Part shown: positions 1 to 6,160 of the stretch, piece by piece
How positions within the stretch are numbered: the stretch's first letter is position 1
How the letters are laid out: every line of letters starts with the position of its first letter
Assembly (NCBI GenBank): GCA_017860085.1
Contig: JAFNAJ010000038.1
Location: 1 to 12,097, forward strand
Direction: 5' to 3'
Length of the DNA: 12,097 bases
Source of the DNA: Acidobacteriota bacterium
Lineage (GTDB): Bacteria; Acidobacteriota; Vicinamibacteria; Vicinamibacterales; JAFNAJ01
The notes under the pieces: generated by a model
The model's input: the letters and a program-made list of their open reading frames with translations, nothing else
The model's database searches: none
What the model was told of the DNA's origin: nothing
Position numbers and translations under genes: made by a program

Positions 1-269
1 TAGTGGCGCTCGTTCAGGCGCCACGACCGATGCACGGGGATCCACATGAGGTCCATGCGGTCGAGCACGATCCACAACGTGCGGATGGCTCGCTTCAATA
101 CCGACGTGTAGGCCACGTCGAAGGTGTAGCCCGCCTCGAGCAGCAGGCGGCCCGATTCGCCCGCCTCCTCGATCCCCTTGGGCGTCAGGTCGACGTCAGT
201 CCACCCGGTGAACCGGTTGTCCAGATTCCAAGCGCTTTCGCCGTGACGAAGAAGAACGATCGTGTACAT
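1..269 (-). CDS. gpmA: 2,3-bisphosphoglycerate-dependent phosphoglycerate mutase, 5' part (runs off left edge)
   Basis: Glycolytic and gluconeogenic cytosolic enzyme interconverting 3- and 2-phosphoglycerate through a phosphohistidine. The visible 89 complete codons start at the ATG complementary to 267-269 and continue past base 1. The N-terminus reads MYTIVLLRHGESAWN, with the RHG phosphohistidine motif (Arg8, His9), then NRFTGWTDVDLTPKG, typical of dPGM, the LKRAIRTLW segment and finally LNERHY at residues 85-90, containing the general acid/base Glu87. A full enzyme is about 230-250 residues, so roughly the first third is here. The start lies only 4 bp after the stop of the peroxiredoxin-like gene and has no strong Shine-Dalgarno of its own, so translational coupling is likely. 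The motif set is specific for GpmA rather than for generic histidine phosphatases. Confidence 0.93.
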   Translation of the reverse strand, partial: MYTIVLLRHGESAWNLDNRFTGWTDVDLTPKGIEEAGESGRLLLEAGYTFDVAYTSVLKRAIRTLWIVLDRMDLMWIPVHRSWRLNERH

Positions 270-273
270 GGCT

Positions 274-477
274 CTACAGTTGGCAAACGGTGAATTCGGC
301 GTCGGACACCTTGTGCTCACCGGGGTTTAAGACGTTGAGTTCCTTGACGACACCGTCGTCGACGAGGACGATCCTCTTGCTCGAGAACTCCTCGGCTCCC
401 GTCACCGGCGTCGGGCCGGCGTCGGTCGGCCGCGTGAGCGTCGCATCGGGGACGCGATCGCCAGGTTTGATGGCCAT
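274..477 (-). CDS. Peroxiredoxin (Prx5-like) with internal in-frame deletion; probably non-functional
   Basis: A 67-residue frame starting at the ATG complementary to 475-477, with GGAGGG (complement of 484-489) 6 nt upstream. Residues 1-38 (MAIKPGDRVPDATLTRPTD... FSSKRIVL) match the N-terminus of Prx5/AhpC-TSA peroxiredoxins of about 155-165 residues. Residues 39-67 (VDDGVVKELNV... SDAEFTVCQL) match the extreme C-terminus of the same family. The roughly 90 residues that should lie between, including the PxxFTPxCS active-site loop with the peroxidatic Cys, are absent; the only Cys is Cys65. The join falls near bases 358-369 and keeps the frame. It is therefore an eroding gene, a real minimal protein of unknown use, or an assembly collapse. 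It is the first gene of a unit with gpmA, and its translation may serve to couple gpmA. Confidence 0.72.
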   Translation of the reverse strand: MAIKPGDRVPDATLTRPTDAGPTPVTGAEEFSSKRIVLVDDGVVKELNVLNPGEHKVSDAEFTVCQL

Positions 478-483
478 GAACAG

Positions 484-489
484 CCCTCC
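484..489 (-). promoter_or_regulatory. Shine-Dalgarno of the peroxiredoxin-like gene
   Basis: The minus strand reads GGAGGG, then 6 nt, then ATG. This strong site fixes the start at 477 and shows that translation initiation into the shortened gene, and hence toward gpmA, is preserved. Confidence 0.7.
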
Positions 490-513
490 AGGATGAAGAC
501 GACAAACCGCCCT

Positions 514-519
514 ATAGTA
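514..519 (-). promoter_or_regulatory. Candidate -10 element for the peroxiredoxin-gpmA unit
   Basis: The minus strand carries TACTAT within GGCTACTATAGGG, about 37 bp upstream of the start codon, in the 103-bp divergent spacer between the two units. It matches TATAAT at four of six positions. No convincing -35 hexamer is visible at 17 bp, so this is only a candidate. On the opposite strand TAGCAT at 554-559 could serve the rightward genes, with equally weak -35 support. Confidence 0.3.
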
Positions 520-570
520 GCCGACTTGGCCGGGGCCGGCGACGCGGAAGTGGTAGCATGCTGCCGCGCC

Positions 571-575
571 GGAGG
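571..575 (+). promoter_or_regulatory. Shine-Dalgarno of the 99-residue protein
   Basis: GGAGG lies 5 nt before the ATG at 581. It supports this start and argues against the overlapping frames that also open here. Confidence 0.65.
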
Positions 576-580
576 CCACG

Positions 581-880
581 ATGTCGGATACCGCACCCAA
601 GAGCGCCTACGAGATCGCGATGGAGCGCCTGCGACAGAAGGACAAGGAGCAGGGCATCGTCGAACAGGCGGTGCCAGAGGCTCAGAAGGCCGCCATCGCC
701 GAGGCCCGTCGCGTGCACGAGTCCAAGGTCGCCGAGGCGAAGATCCTGCACCATTCGAAGCTCGCCACCGTGGCCGACTGGGAAGAACGCGAGCGCATCG
801 AGGCCGATCACCGGCGAGAGCTCGAACGCCTCGCCAACGACCTGGATCGCAGGATCACCCGCATCCGAGAAGGCCGCTGA
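581..880 (+). CDS. Small charged helical protein of unknown function
   Basis: A 99-residue protein that I do not recognise. It starts at ATG 581 behind a good GGAGG and stops 1 bp before the ATG of the acylase gene, so the two are very probably cotranscribed and translationally coupled. The sequence has no signal peptide, no membrane segment and no Cys. It is dominated by Ala, Glu, Lys and Arg and reads as nearly continuous helix: residues about 10-55 (MERLRQKDKEQGIVEQ, EAQKAAIAEARRVHESKVAEAK) and 65-99 (WEERERIEADHRRELERLA and a basic tail DRRITRIREGR), with a break around ATVADW. Coiled-coil or helical-hairpin assembly is likely. It is presumably cytosolic, unlike its exported neighbour, so direct partnership with the mature acylase is doubtful. 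Codon use resembles that of the neighbouring genes. Confidence 0.8.
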   Translation: MSDTAPKSAYEIAMERLRQKDKEQGIVEQAVPEAQKAAIAEARRVHESKVAEAKILHHSKLATVADWEERERIEADHRRELERLANDLDRRITRIREGR

Positions 881-881
881 C

Positions 882-3086
882 ATGCGGCTCACCGTGCTCG
901 ACTGGATCAGGCCCGGCCAGCGCGGGATGCTGACGGCGCTTGTCGCCGTGGCGCTCCTCTCGTCGGGTGTCGAGAGCCGGCAGCGGCCGCTGGGCGAGCA
1001 GGTGACCATCCGGCGCGACACGTTCGGTGTTCCACACATTCTCGCCGAGACGGATGAAGCTGCCGCGTTTGGATTGGGCTACGCGCAGGCCGAGGATCAT
1101 GCCGAGGCGATCGGGAGAGCCTACCTGAGGGGCCGCGGCGATGCCGCACGGCACTTTGGCGCGGACGAGCTCGACAACGACCTGGCCATGCGCCGGCTCG
1201 ACAACCTCGGTGAGTCTGCGCGGTTGTTCGAACGTCTCGATCCGGCCTTCAAGCGCGTGGTGACGGCGTTCGCCGCCGGCGTCGCGCGCTACGTCGCACG
1301 GCACCGGGATGCGCTCCCTCCGTGGATGCCGGACGTCACGGCCGTCGACGTCATGGCCAGCATCCGAGCCGAATGGGTGGAGGCCGCGATCGCCCCATCG
1401 CTGGCACGCGCGCTCGAGCGGAAGTACGCCGCCGCGCCAGGAGGGTCGATGGGCGACTCAGCCCGGGTTGCGCTCGATGGTCCGGTCGACGAAGGCACCG
1501 CCGGGTCGAACGCGCTGGCCCTGGCCGGCTCGCGAACCACCACGGGACACCCGATCCTGATGGCCAACCCGCACCTGAACTGGTCGGCGCGCTATTGGGA
1601 AGCCCACCTCACGGTGCCGGGCCGGATCGACTTCTACGGATCGTGCCTCGTGGGGCACCCGTGGCTGCGTGCAGGCTTCAATGCCACGCTGGGGTATGTC
1701 CAGACCAACAACGCGCCGGACCTGCTGGACGTGTACGCGCTGCCGCTCGAGGCGCCAGCTGCCGACCGCTATCGGTTCGACGGACGGCCCCGGGTCCTGC
1801 GTCAGCGTGAGGTCGCCGTGGAGGTGAGGAACGAGGACGGCACGACGAGAACCGAGCGTCGCACCTACTGGGACTCCGACGCGGGCCCCATCGTGCACCG
1901 CACGCCGACGCTGGCATTCGCCGCCCGACACGTGGGTCTCGAGCAGCTCACACATTTCGACGGGTTCTACCGCCTCTCGCGCGCGCGTTCCCTCCGCGAC
2001 GTCATGGCGGTGATGCGCAAGGGTCTGCTCCTCACGTCGAACTTCACGTATGCCGACCGTGACGGCAACATCCTCTACCTCTGGAATGCGCGACTGCCAA
2101 GACGGGTCGATGCCGGCGTCACCTACGAACTCGACGTGCCAGGCGCGACGGGGCAATACCTGTGGAGGGGCTTTCACCGGTCGAGCGATCTGCCCCAGTT
2201 GCTCAACCCGTCGGGCGGCTACGTGCAGAACGCCAACAACTCGCCCTGGTACACGTCGCTGTCCAACCCGATCGATGCGTCTCGCTTTCCGTCGTACATC
2301 GAGCGGCGGCCACTGGCACTCCGTCCACAGATAGCGCTCGAGATGCTCGAGGCGCGCGAGCGGTTCTCGGTCGACGACGTGGTGGCGCTGAAGTTCACGA
2401 CGCGCATGCTGCTGGCCGACAGGGTCAAGCCTGCGCTGCTCGACGCCGCACGGGCCGTTCTGTCGCCTTCGCCCGATCTCGTTCGCGGCATCGAGCTACT
2501 GGAACGCTGGGACAACCGGGCCGCGCCCGACAGCCTCGGCGCCCTGGTCTTCTATCAGTTCTGGGACACCTACGCCAAGGCTGTGCAACAGCCCTACGCC
2601 CGGTCCTGGGACGAGCAGAGGCCGATGGAGACACCCGTCGGCCTCTCCGACCCGGCGTCGGCCGTCAAACACCTCGAGGACGCGGTTCGCTGGGTACGCA
2701 CGAAGTACGGCCGCGAGGACGTCGCTTGGGGCGACGTGTTCCGGTTCCGGATGGGCCCCCACGACCTGCCTGCCGACGGAGGTCCCGGCACGCTCGGTCT
2801 CTATCGCGTCATGACCTTCCGCGAGCAGGGCGACGGCACGTGGGTCGCAGGTCGCACCGCAGACCGCCCGGATCTGGTCGGCGGCGGCGATGCCTGGGTC
2901 CTGCTCGTGCACTTCGCTCGGCAGGTGCAGGCCTACTCCGTGCTTGCGTACGGTCAGACGACCGACCCGGCCTCACCCCACAGCACGGATCAGATCACGC
3001 TGTTCGCCAACCATCAGCTGCGGCCCGTGTGGTACACGCAGGCTGACATCAAGACCCATACCGTGCGCGAATACCGGCCGGACTAG
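882..3086 (+). CDS. Penicillin acylase family Ntn-hydrolase (PvdQ/AHL-acylase-like), secreted
   Basis: A 734-residue exported amidase precursor. ATG 882 lies 1 bp after the preceding stop; the frame is open upstream to 558, but those codons lie inside the preceding gene. Residues 1-32 look like a signal peptide (Arg-containing start, then LTALVAVALLSSG). The first domain (VTIRRDTFGVPHI, then FGLGYAQAEDH at 64-73) is the usual alpha-chain start of this family. Self-cleavage is expected before Ser209 in AGSNALAL, freeing the nucleophilic Ser of the beta chain. His231 in NPHL falls at beta-chain position 23, as in PvdQ. GYVQNANNSPW at 446-456 supplies the oxyanion Asn. The end (LFANHQLRPVWYTQADI) is family-typical. 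NPHLNW with HLTVPGRIDFYG resembles the long-chain amide and acyl-homoserine-lactone acylases more than penicillin G acylase. The true substrate (AHL, lipopeptide, peptide amide) cannot be read from sequence. Confidence 0.92.
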   Translation: MRLTVLDWIRPGQRGMLTALVAVALLSSGVESRQRPLGEQVTIRRDTFGVPHILAETDEAAAFGLGYAQAEDHAEAIGRAYLRGRGDAARHFGADELDNDLAMRRLDNLGESARLFERLDPAFKRVVTAFAAGVARYVARHRDALPPWMPDVTAVDVMASIRAEWVEAAIAPSLARALERKYAAAPGGSMGDSARVALDGPVDEGTAGSNALALAGSRTTTGHPILMANPHLNWSARYWEAHLTVPGRIDFYGSCLVGHPWLRAGFNATLGYVQTNNAPDLLDVYALPLEAPAADRYRFDGRPRVLRQREVAVEVRNEDGTTRTERRTYWDSDAGPIVHRTPTLAFAARHVGLEQLTHFDGFYRLSRARSLRDVMAVMRKGLLLTSNFTYADRDGNILYLWNARLPRRVDAGVTYELDVPGATGQYLWRGFHRSSDLPQLLNPSGGYVQNANNSPWYTSLSNPIDASRFPSYIERRPLALRPQIALEMLEARERFSVDDVVALKFTTRMLLADRVKPALLDAARAVLSPSPDLVRGIELLERWDNRAAPDSLGALVFYQFWDTYAKAVQQPYARSWDEQRPMETPVGLSDPASAVKHLEDAVRWVRTKYGREDVAWGDVFRFRMGPHDLPADGGPGTLGLYRVMTFREQGDGTWVAGRTADRPDLVGGGDAWVLLVHFARQVQAYSVLAYGQTTDPASPHSTDQITLFANHQLRPVWYTQADIKTHTVREYRPD

Positions 3087-3093
3087 TCGGGGC

Positions 3094-3107
3094 ACGCCAT
3101 TCGGCGT
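3094..3107. terminator. Weak hairpin between convergent genes
   Basis: ACGCC-ATTC-GGCGT forms a 5-bp stem with a 4-nt loop in the 42-bp gap between the converging acylase and M14 genes. It could act in both directions. There is no T-tract on either side, so it is only a position-based candidate. Confidence 0.25.
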
Positions 3108-3128
3108 TCGGCGCACGACCGCAGGCCC

Positions 3129-5960
3129 TCACCGTGCCGCGCGCCGGGCCGGCCCGTAGTAGATCCCGTTGAACAGGAACTTGAAGGTGCCGTGAGCCTG
3201 GCCCCGGTGTGTGATCTCGGGCCCGAAGAGGAACACCACGCCCTTGCCGACCGACGCTTCGACCACCGCTGCCGCACCGTCCAGGTAAGGCTGTCCCCAG
3301 GCCCAGCCCGATCGGAGCGGCGTCGGACTGTCGTACCACGCCACGACTCTCACACCCTTCGCAGACGCGTCGGGCCGGACCGTGAACGCCGGGCTGTTGT
3401 CGAAGAGCACATCGACATGAGAGCCGAAGCCGTAAGCGAGCGGGTGTGACGCATCGACGGCCGTGCGCAGCACCGACCCTGGGACATAGAACTTGTCGCG
3501 GGACAGATGCCGCTCCCCGTGCGCGGTCTTCTCCACGAGGGCGTCGCCGACGGGCAGCCCGAAGTGCTCGGCGATGCTCGACGCCGAGGACCCTATGGCG
3601 ATGAGTGTGCCGCCCGCCTCCACGAACGCCCTCAACTGCGGCACGGTCTTGGCCACGGTCACACTCCCCAACCAGCTCCGATACTGCTCAGGGACCTCTT
3701 CGGCGGCAGGCGCGCGACGGAACTGTGCCATCAGGACCCGCGTGTCGTCGCCCCGAGCCGGCCGATCGCTCTCCGGAATGCCCTCGTCCACGAACACGAG
3801 CACATCGAACCGTTCGGCAAGACTGCCGGCGTCCAGCCCTGGTGCAAACACCACCTCGAACGGGAACTCGAACTGCTCGAAGAGCCAGCGCACCCACCCC
3901 GACGGCATCGAGCCCCCGTAGCGATCCCACAACCCGATGCGGACCGGTCTGAGCTCGAGGGCTTCGACGGCTGGAGGCGTCGTCACCGCCGTGAACGAGA
4001 CGCCGAGCTCAGCGGCCGCTTTCTCAAGCACGGCTTGTGTGCCCGGCCTCGCGGCCACGAACATGGTGCCCGGCGCCACCTCGGGGTTGCCGCCCTTCAG
4101 CCACGAGACGCGCTCGCCCGCCCGCAGGAGGCGGTTCACGACGATGAACGCATCGTTCACCGTGTGGCTGAACACGTAGCCGGCCGCCGGGCCGGCGACG
4201 CGCGGCGACGGGATGACGCCCGGGGGCGGCGCAGCCAGGGCGTTGATTCGCTCGAACGGTCCGTCGAACCCTTCGAGGACGCGGTCGAACTCGACACCCA
4301 TCTGGTACGCGAGGGTGTAGCCGGCGTTGTCGTAGGGCGGAATCGGCGGGCCACCCGGGTACTGCACGTCGTTGGGGTGATCCTGCGGCTCGAACATGTC
4401 GAGCACGTGCGGCCGGAACGCCTGCGCCGTCTTCACGACGTAAGAGTTCGCCGGGTACTGCTTGCCGCCCACCTCGAACGGCGTCGCGGCCCGGTGCACG
4501 GTGACGCCGCTCTTGAGCAGCGCGTTGACGAACTTCGTGGCCGTCAGGAAGTCAGGCTGGCTCGAGGGGATCACGTAGCCGCGCGGGTCCCGGTGGGCCG
4601 GGTCGCGAAGCAGGCTGAAGTACTTGCCGTCGACCGGGGTCGCAAACCCGCCGATCGTCCCCGAGGGGTTGAATGCCGCCTGCCCGCCCTCCTGCCGATC
4701 CTTCTCGATGGCGCCCTGGACGGCCGCCAGGCGATTCGGCCAGATCGTCCACGAGTCCTCGCTCCCCCGCCTGATCGAGTTCCGACCCATCTGGTAGATG
4801 TTGAAGAGGAACGTCTCGCGGTATCGCGAGGCGAGATCGAGGATGGCCCGGTTGGCGGTGATCGAGTACTCGATCGACTGGCGGAAGCGCCACGTCTGGG
4901 GGGCGATCGGGTAGGGCAGATCGCCACTGGCAATCTGACGCTGCGGCACGAAGGGAATCTCCATCGGCGTCGGGTTGCCGATCGTCTCGGTGAGAATCCC
5001 GATCATGTTGTGGAAGTACGCCGTCGTGCGCAGGCCCCCGTTGAACCACGTCGAGTAGTTGGCGCCTCGCCGCATGGTGGCGCCGGGCTTGCTCTCGGCC
5101 ACGAAACGGCCGTGCATGGCGGCACCAACCATGTCGATGCCCACCGGGATGAGCGGATCGTAGTTGTAGTTGAATGGGTCGCGGAAGGGCGGGGCGAACA
5201 GCACCGTGCCCGTGGGCCCGGTCTGGTGGTGGTTGTACACGATCTGCGGAAACCACTCCCTGTAGAGCACGCGGCTCATGTTGGTGGTCTCGGGCATGGC
5301 GTTCATGTACGAGTCGCGGTTGTTGTCATGCCCGATGTACTTCTGGTAGAGACGGGGGATGCCGAAGGTGCGTCGCTTCATCGGCTCCGGCTCGCGCATG
5401 TACCAGTCGGACACCAGCTCCATGCCGTCAGGGTTGGCGTGGACCGCCAGCAGGATGACGTCCCGCAGGATGCGCGTCGTCTCGGCGTCGGTGCGGCTCA
5501 CCATCTGGTAGACGAGTTCCATCAACTGCTGGGCGCCGAGCACCTCGGTGGCATGCAAGCCGCCGTCAATCCAGACAACGGCCTTGCCCTCCGCCGCGAG
5601 CCGCCTCGCCTCGTCGTCGGTCAGCGCCTCCGCCAGCGCGAGCCGCCGGGCTATGTCCTTGTAGCGCGCGAGCGACGCGAGGTTCTCGGGGGCCGTGATG
5701 ATCGCCATCCACTGGTCGCGTCCCTCCGCCGTCTTGCCGATGCTGACGACCTGCATCCGGTCGGACTCGCGGGCGAGCTTCTGCCAGTAGTCGGTCAGCT
5801 GCGTGTAGTTGGGGAGGACGTAGTCGGCGCCGATGGGGTGCCCGAACTGCTGCTCGGGCGTGGTGACGCGTGGCACTCTGGCCGACAACGTGCCGACCAC
5901 CAGCGCGACGCCGACGAAGGTTGTTACCCCGTAGCGAGTGACCGAACTGATCCGCGCCAT
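3129..5960 (-). CDS. Exported M14 family zinc carboxypeptidase-like protein with long C-terminal region
   Basis: A 943-residue protein. The start at the ATG complementary to 5958-5960 was chosen because it begins a signal peptide (MARISSVTRYGVTTFVGVALVVGTLSA, cleavage near residue 27) with GGGAG about 10 nt upstream; the frame continues upstream to 6167 through unlikely sequence. Residues about 47-330 are the M14 fold: zinc ligands His136 and Glu139 in GLHATE, NNRD at 213-216 (substrate-binding Asn/Arg), the third His in YNHHQTG (His244 or His245), and catalytic Glu325 in LTETIG. The remaining roughly 600 residues include an alpha/beta section (VRIGLWDRYGG...; FDVLVFVDEGIP) that resembles class I glutamine-amidotransferase-like folds, and end in GKGVVFLFGPE...HGTFKFLFNGIYYG. 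It probably trims peptides outside the cytoplasm. The gene is monocistronic, convergent with the acylase and divergent from the sugar operon. Confidence 0.93.
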   Translation of the reverse strand: MARISSVTRYGVTTFVGVALVVGTLSARVPRVTTPEQQFGHPIGADYVLPNYTQLTDYWQKLARESDRMQVVSIGKTAEGRDQWMAIITAPENLASLARYKDIARRLALAEALTDDEARRLAAEGKAVVWIDGGLHATEVLGAQQLMELVYQMVSRTDAETTRILRDVILLAVHANPDGMELVSDWYMREPEPMKRRTFGIPRLYQKYIGHDNNRDSYMNAMPETTNMSRVLYREWFPQIVYNHHQTGPTGTVLFAPPFRDPFNYNYDPLIPVGIDMVGAAMHGRFVAESKPGATMRRGANYSTWFNGGLRTTAYFHNMIGILTETIGNPTPMEIPFVPQRQIASGDLPYPIAPQTWRFRQSIEYSITANRAILDLASRYRETFLFNIYQMGRNSIRRGSEDSWTIWPNRLAAVQGAIEKDRQEGGQAAFNPSGTIGGFATPVDGKYFSLLRDPAHRDPRGYVIPSSQPDFLTATKFVNALLKSGVTVHRAATPFEVGGKQYPANSYVVKTAQAFRPHVLDMFEPQDHPNDVQYPGGPPIPPYDNAGYTLAYQMGVEFDRVLEGFDGPFERINALAAPPPGVIPSPRVAGPAAGYVFSHTVNDAFIVVNRLLRAGERVSWLKGGNPEVAPGTMFVAARPGTQAVLEKAAAELGVSFTAVTTPPAVEALELRPVRIGLWDRYGGSMPSGWVRWLFEQFEFPFEVVFAPGLDAGSLAERFDVLVFVDEGIPESDRPARGDDTRVLMAQFRRAPAAEEVPEQYRSWLGSVTVAKTVPQLRAFVEAGGTLIAIGSSASSIAEHFGLPVGDALVEKTAHGERHLSRDKFYVPGSVLRTAVDASHPLAYGFGSHVDVLFDNSPAFTVRPDASAKGVRVVAWYDSPTPLRSGWAWGQPYLDGAAAVVEASVGKGVVFLFGPEITHRGQAHGTFKFLFNGIYYGPARRAAR

Positions 5961-6019
5961 GATTCCCGCTCTCCCGTCACTAAACGACCACCACCGTGAC
6001 CCGAGGCACGCTCGCCGGA

Positions 6020-6032
6020 GTCCCCCGGGGAC
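6020..6032. repeat. 13-bp palindrome in divergent promoter region
   Basis: GTCCCC-C-GGGGAC is a perfect inverted repeat about a single central base. It lies in the 200-bp spacer between the M14 gene (leftward) and the mutase operon (rightward), immediately downstream of a candidate leftward -10. It could be an operator half-site pair or form a small RNA hairpin in the M14 leader. In a GC-rich genome chance is also possible. Confidence 0.35.
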
Positions 6033-6039
6033 ACGGCGA

Positions 6040-6045
6040 AGTGTA
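6040..6045 (-). promoter_or_regulatory. Candidate -10 element for the M14 peptidase gene
   Basis: The minus strand reads TACACT within CGCTACACTTCG, matching TATAAT at four of six positions. Transcription would begin near 6033, leaving a leader of about 75 nt that starts at the 13-bp palindrome. No clear -35 is visible, so support is modest. Confidence 0.3.
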
Positions 6046-6107
6046 GCGCGGATTCCCAGTGTGCGCTCGATGGTAGAGGCCCGCTCGCCGGCGGCGCGCA
6101 GGTCCCG

Positions 6108-6116
6108 TGCTAAGCT
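6108..6116 (+). promoter_or_regulatory. Candidate extended -10 for the sugar-activation operon
   Basis: TGCTAAGCT resembles an extended -10 (TGN followed by a TANNNT hexamer), 45 bp before the GTG at 6161. There is no recognisable -35 at 17 bp. It is listed because it is the only AT-containing hexamer of this type close to the operon start. Confidence 0.25.
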
Positions 6117-6160
6117 CACGCCGGAAGGGGCCCAATGTCGGCCCCCAGGATCGTGATTCG

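Noticed and set aside
3..293. 96-codon plus-strand frame at the left edge
   Set aside because: It is antisense to gpmA, whose RHGESAWN and NERHY motifs are clear on the minus strand.
558..881. Upstream extension of the acylase frame
   Set aside because: The 108 extra codons are Arg/Pro/Ser-rich, overlap the 99-residue gene and would bury the signal peptide; ATG 882 fits better.
2162..3046. 294-codon plus-strand frame inside the acylase gene
   Set aside because: Arg/Gly/Ala-rich shadow frame with no recognisable domain; the acylase frame explains the region completely.
3507..5999. Plus-strand open frame of 830 codons antisense to the M14 gene
   Set aside because: It has low-complexity Arg/Val/Asp/His-rich composition, no motif and no ribosome site. 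The minus-strand frame has a signal peptide, zinc ligands and a family-typical end. It is a mirror of GC-rich codon use.
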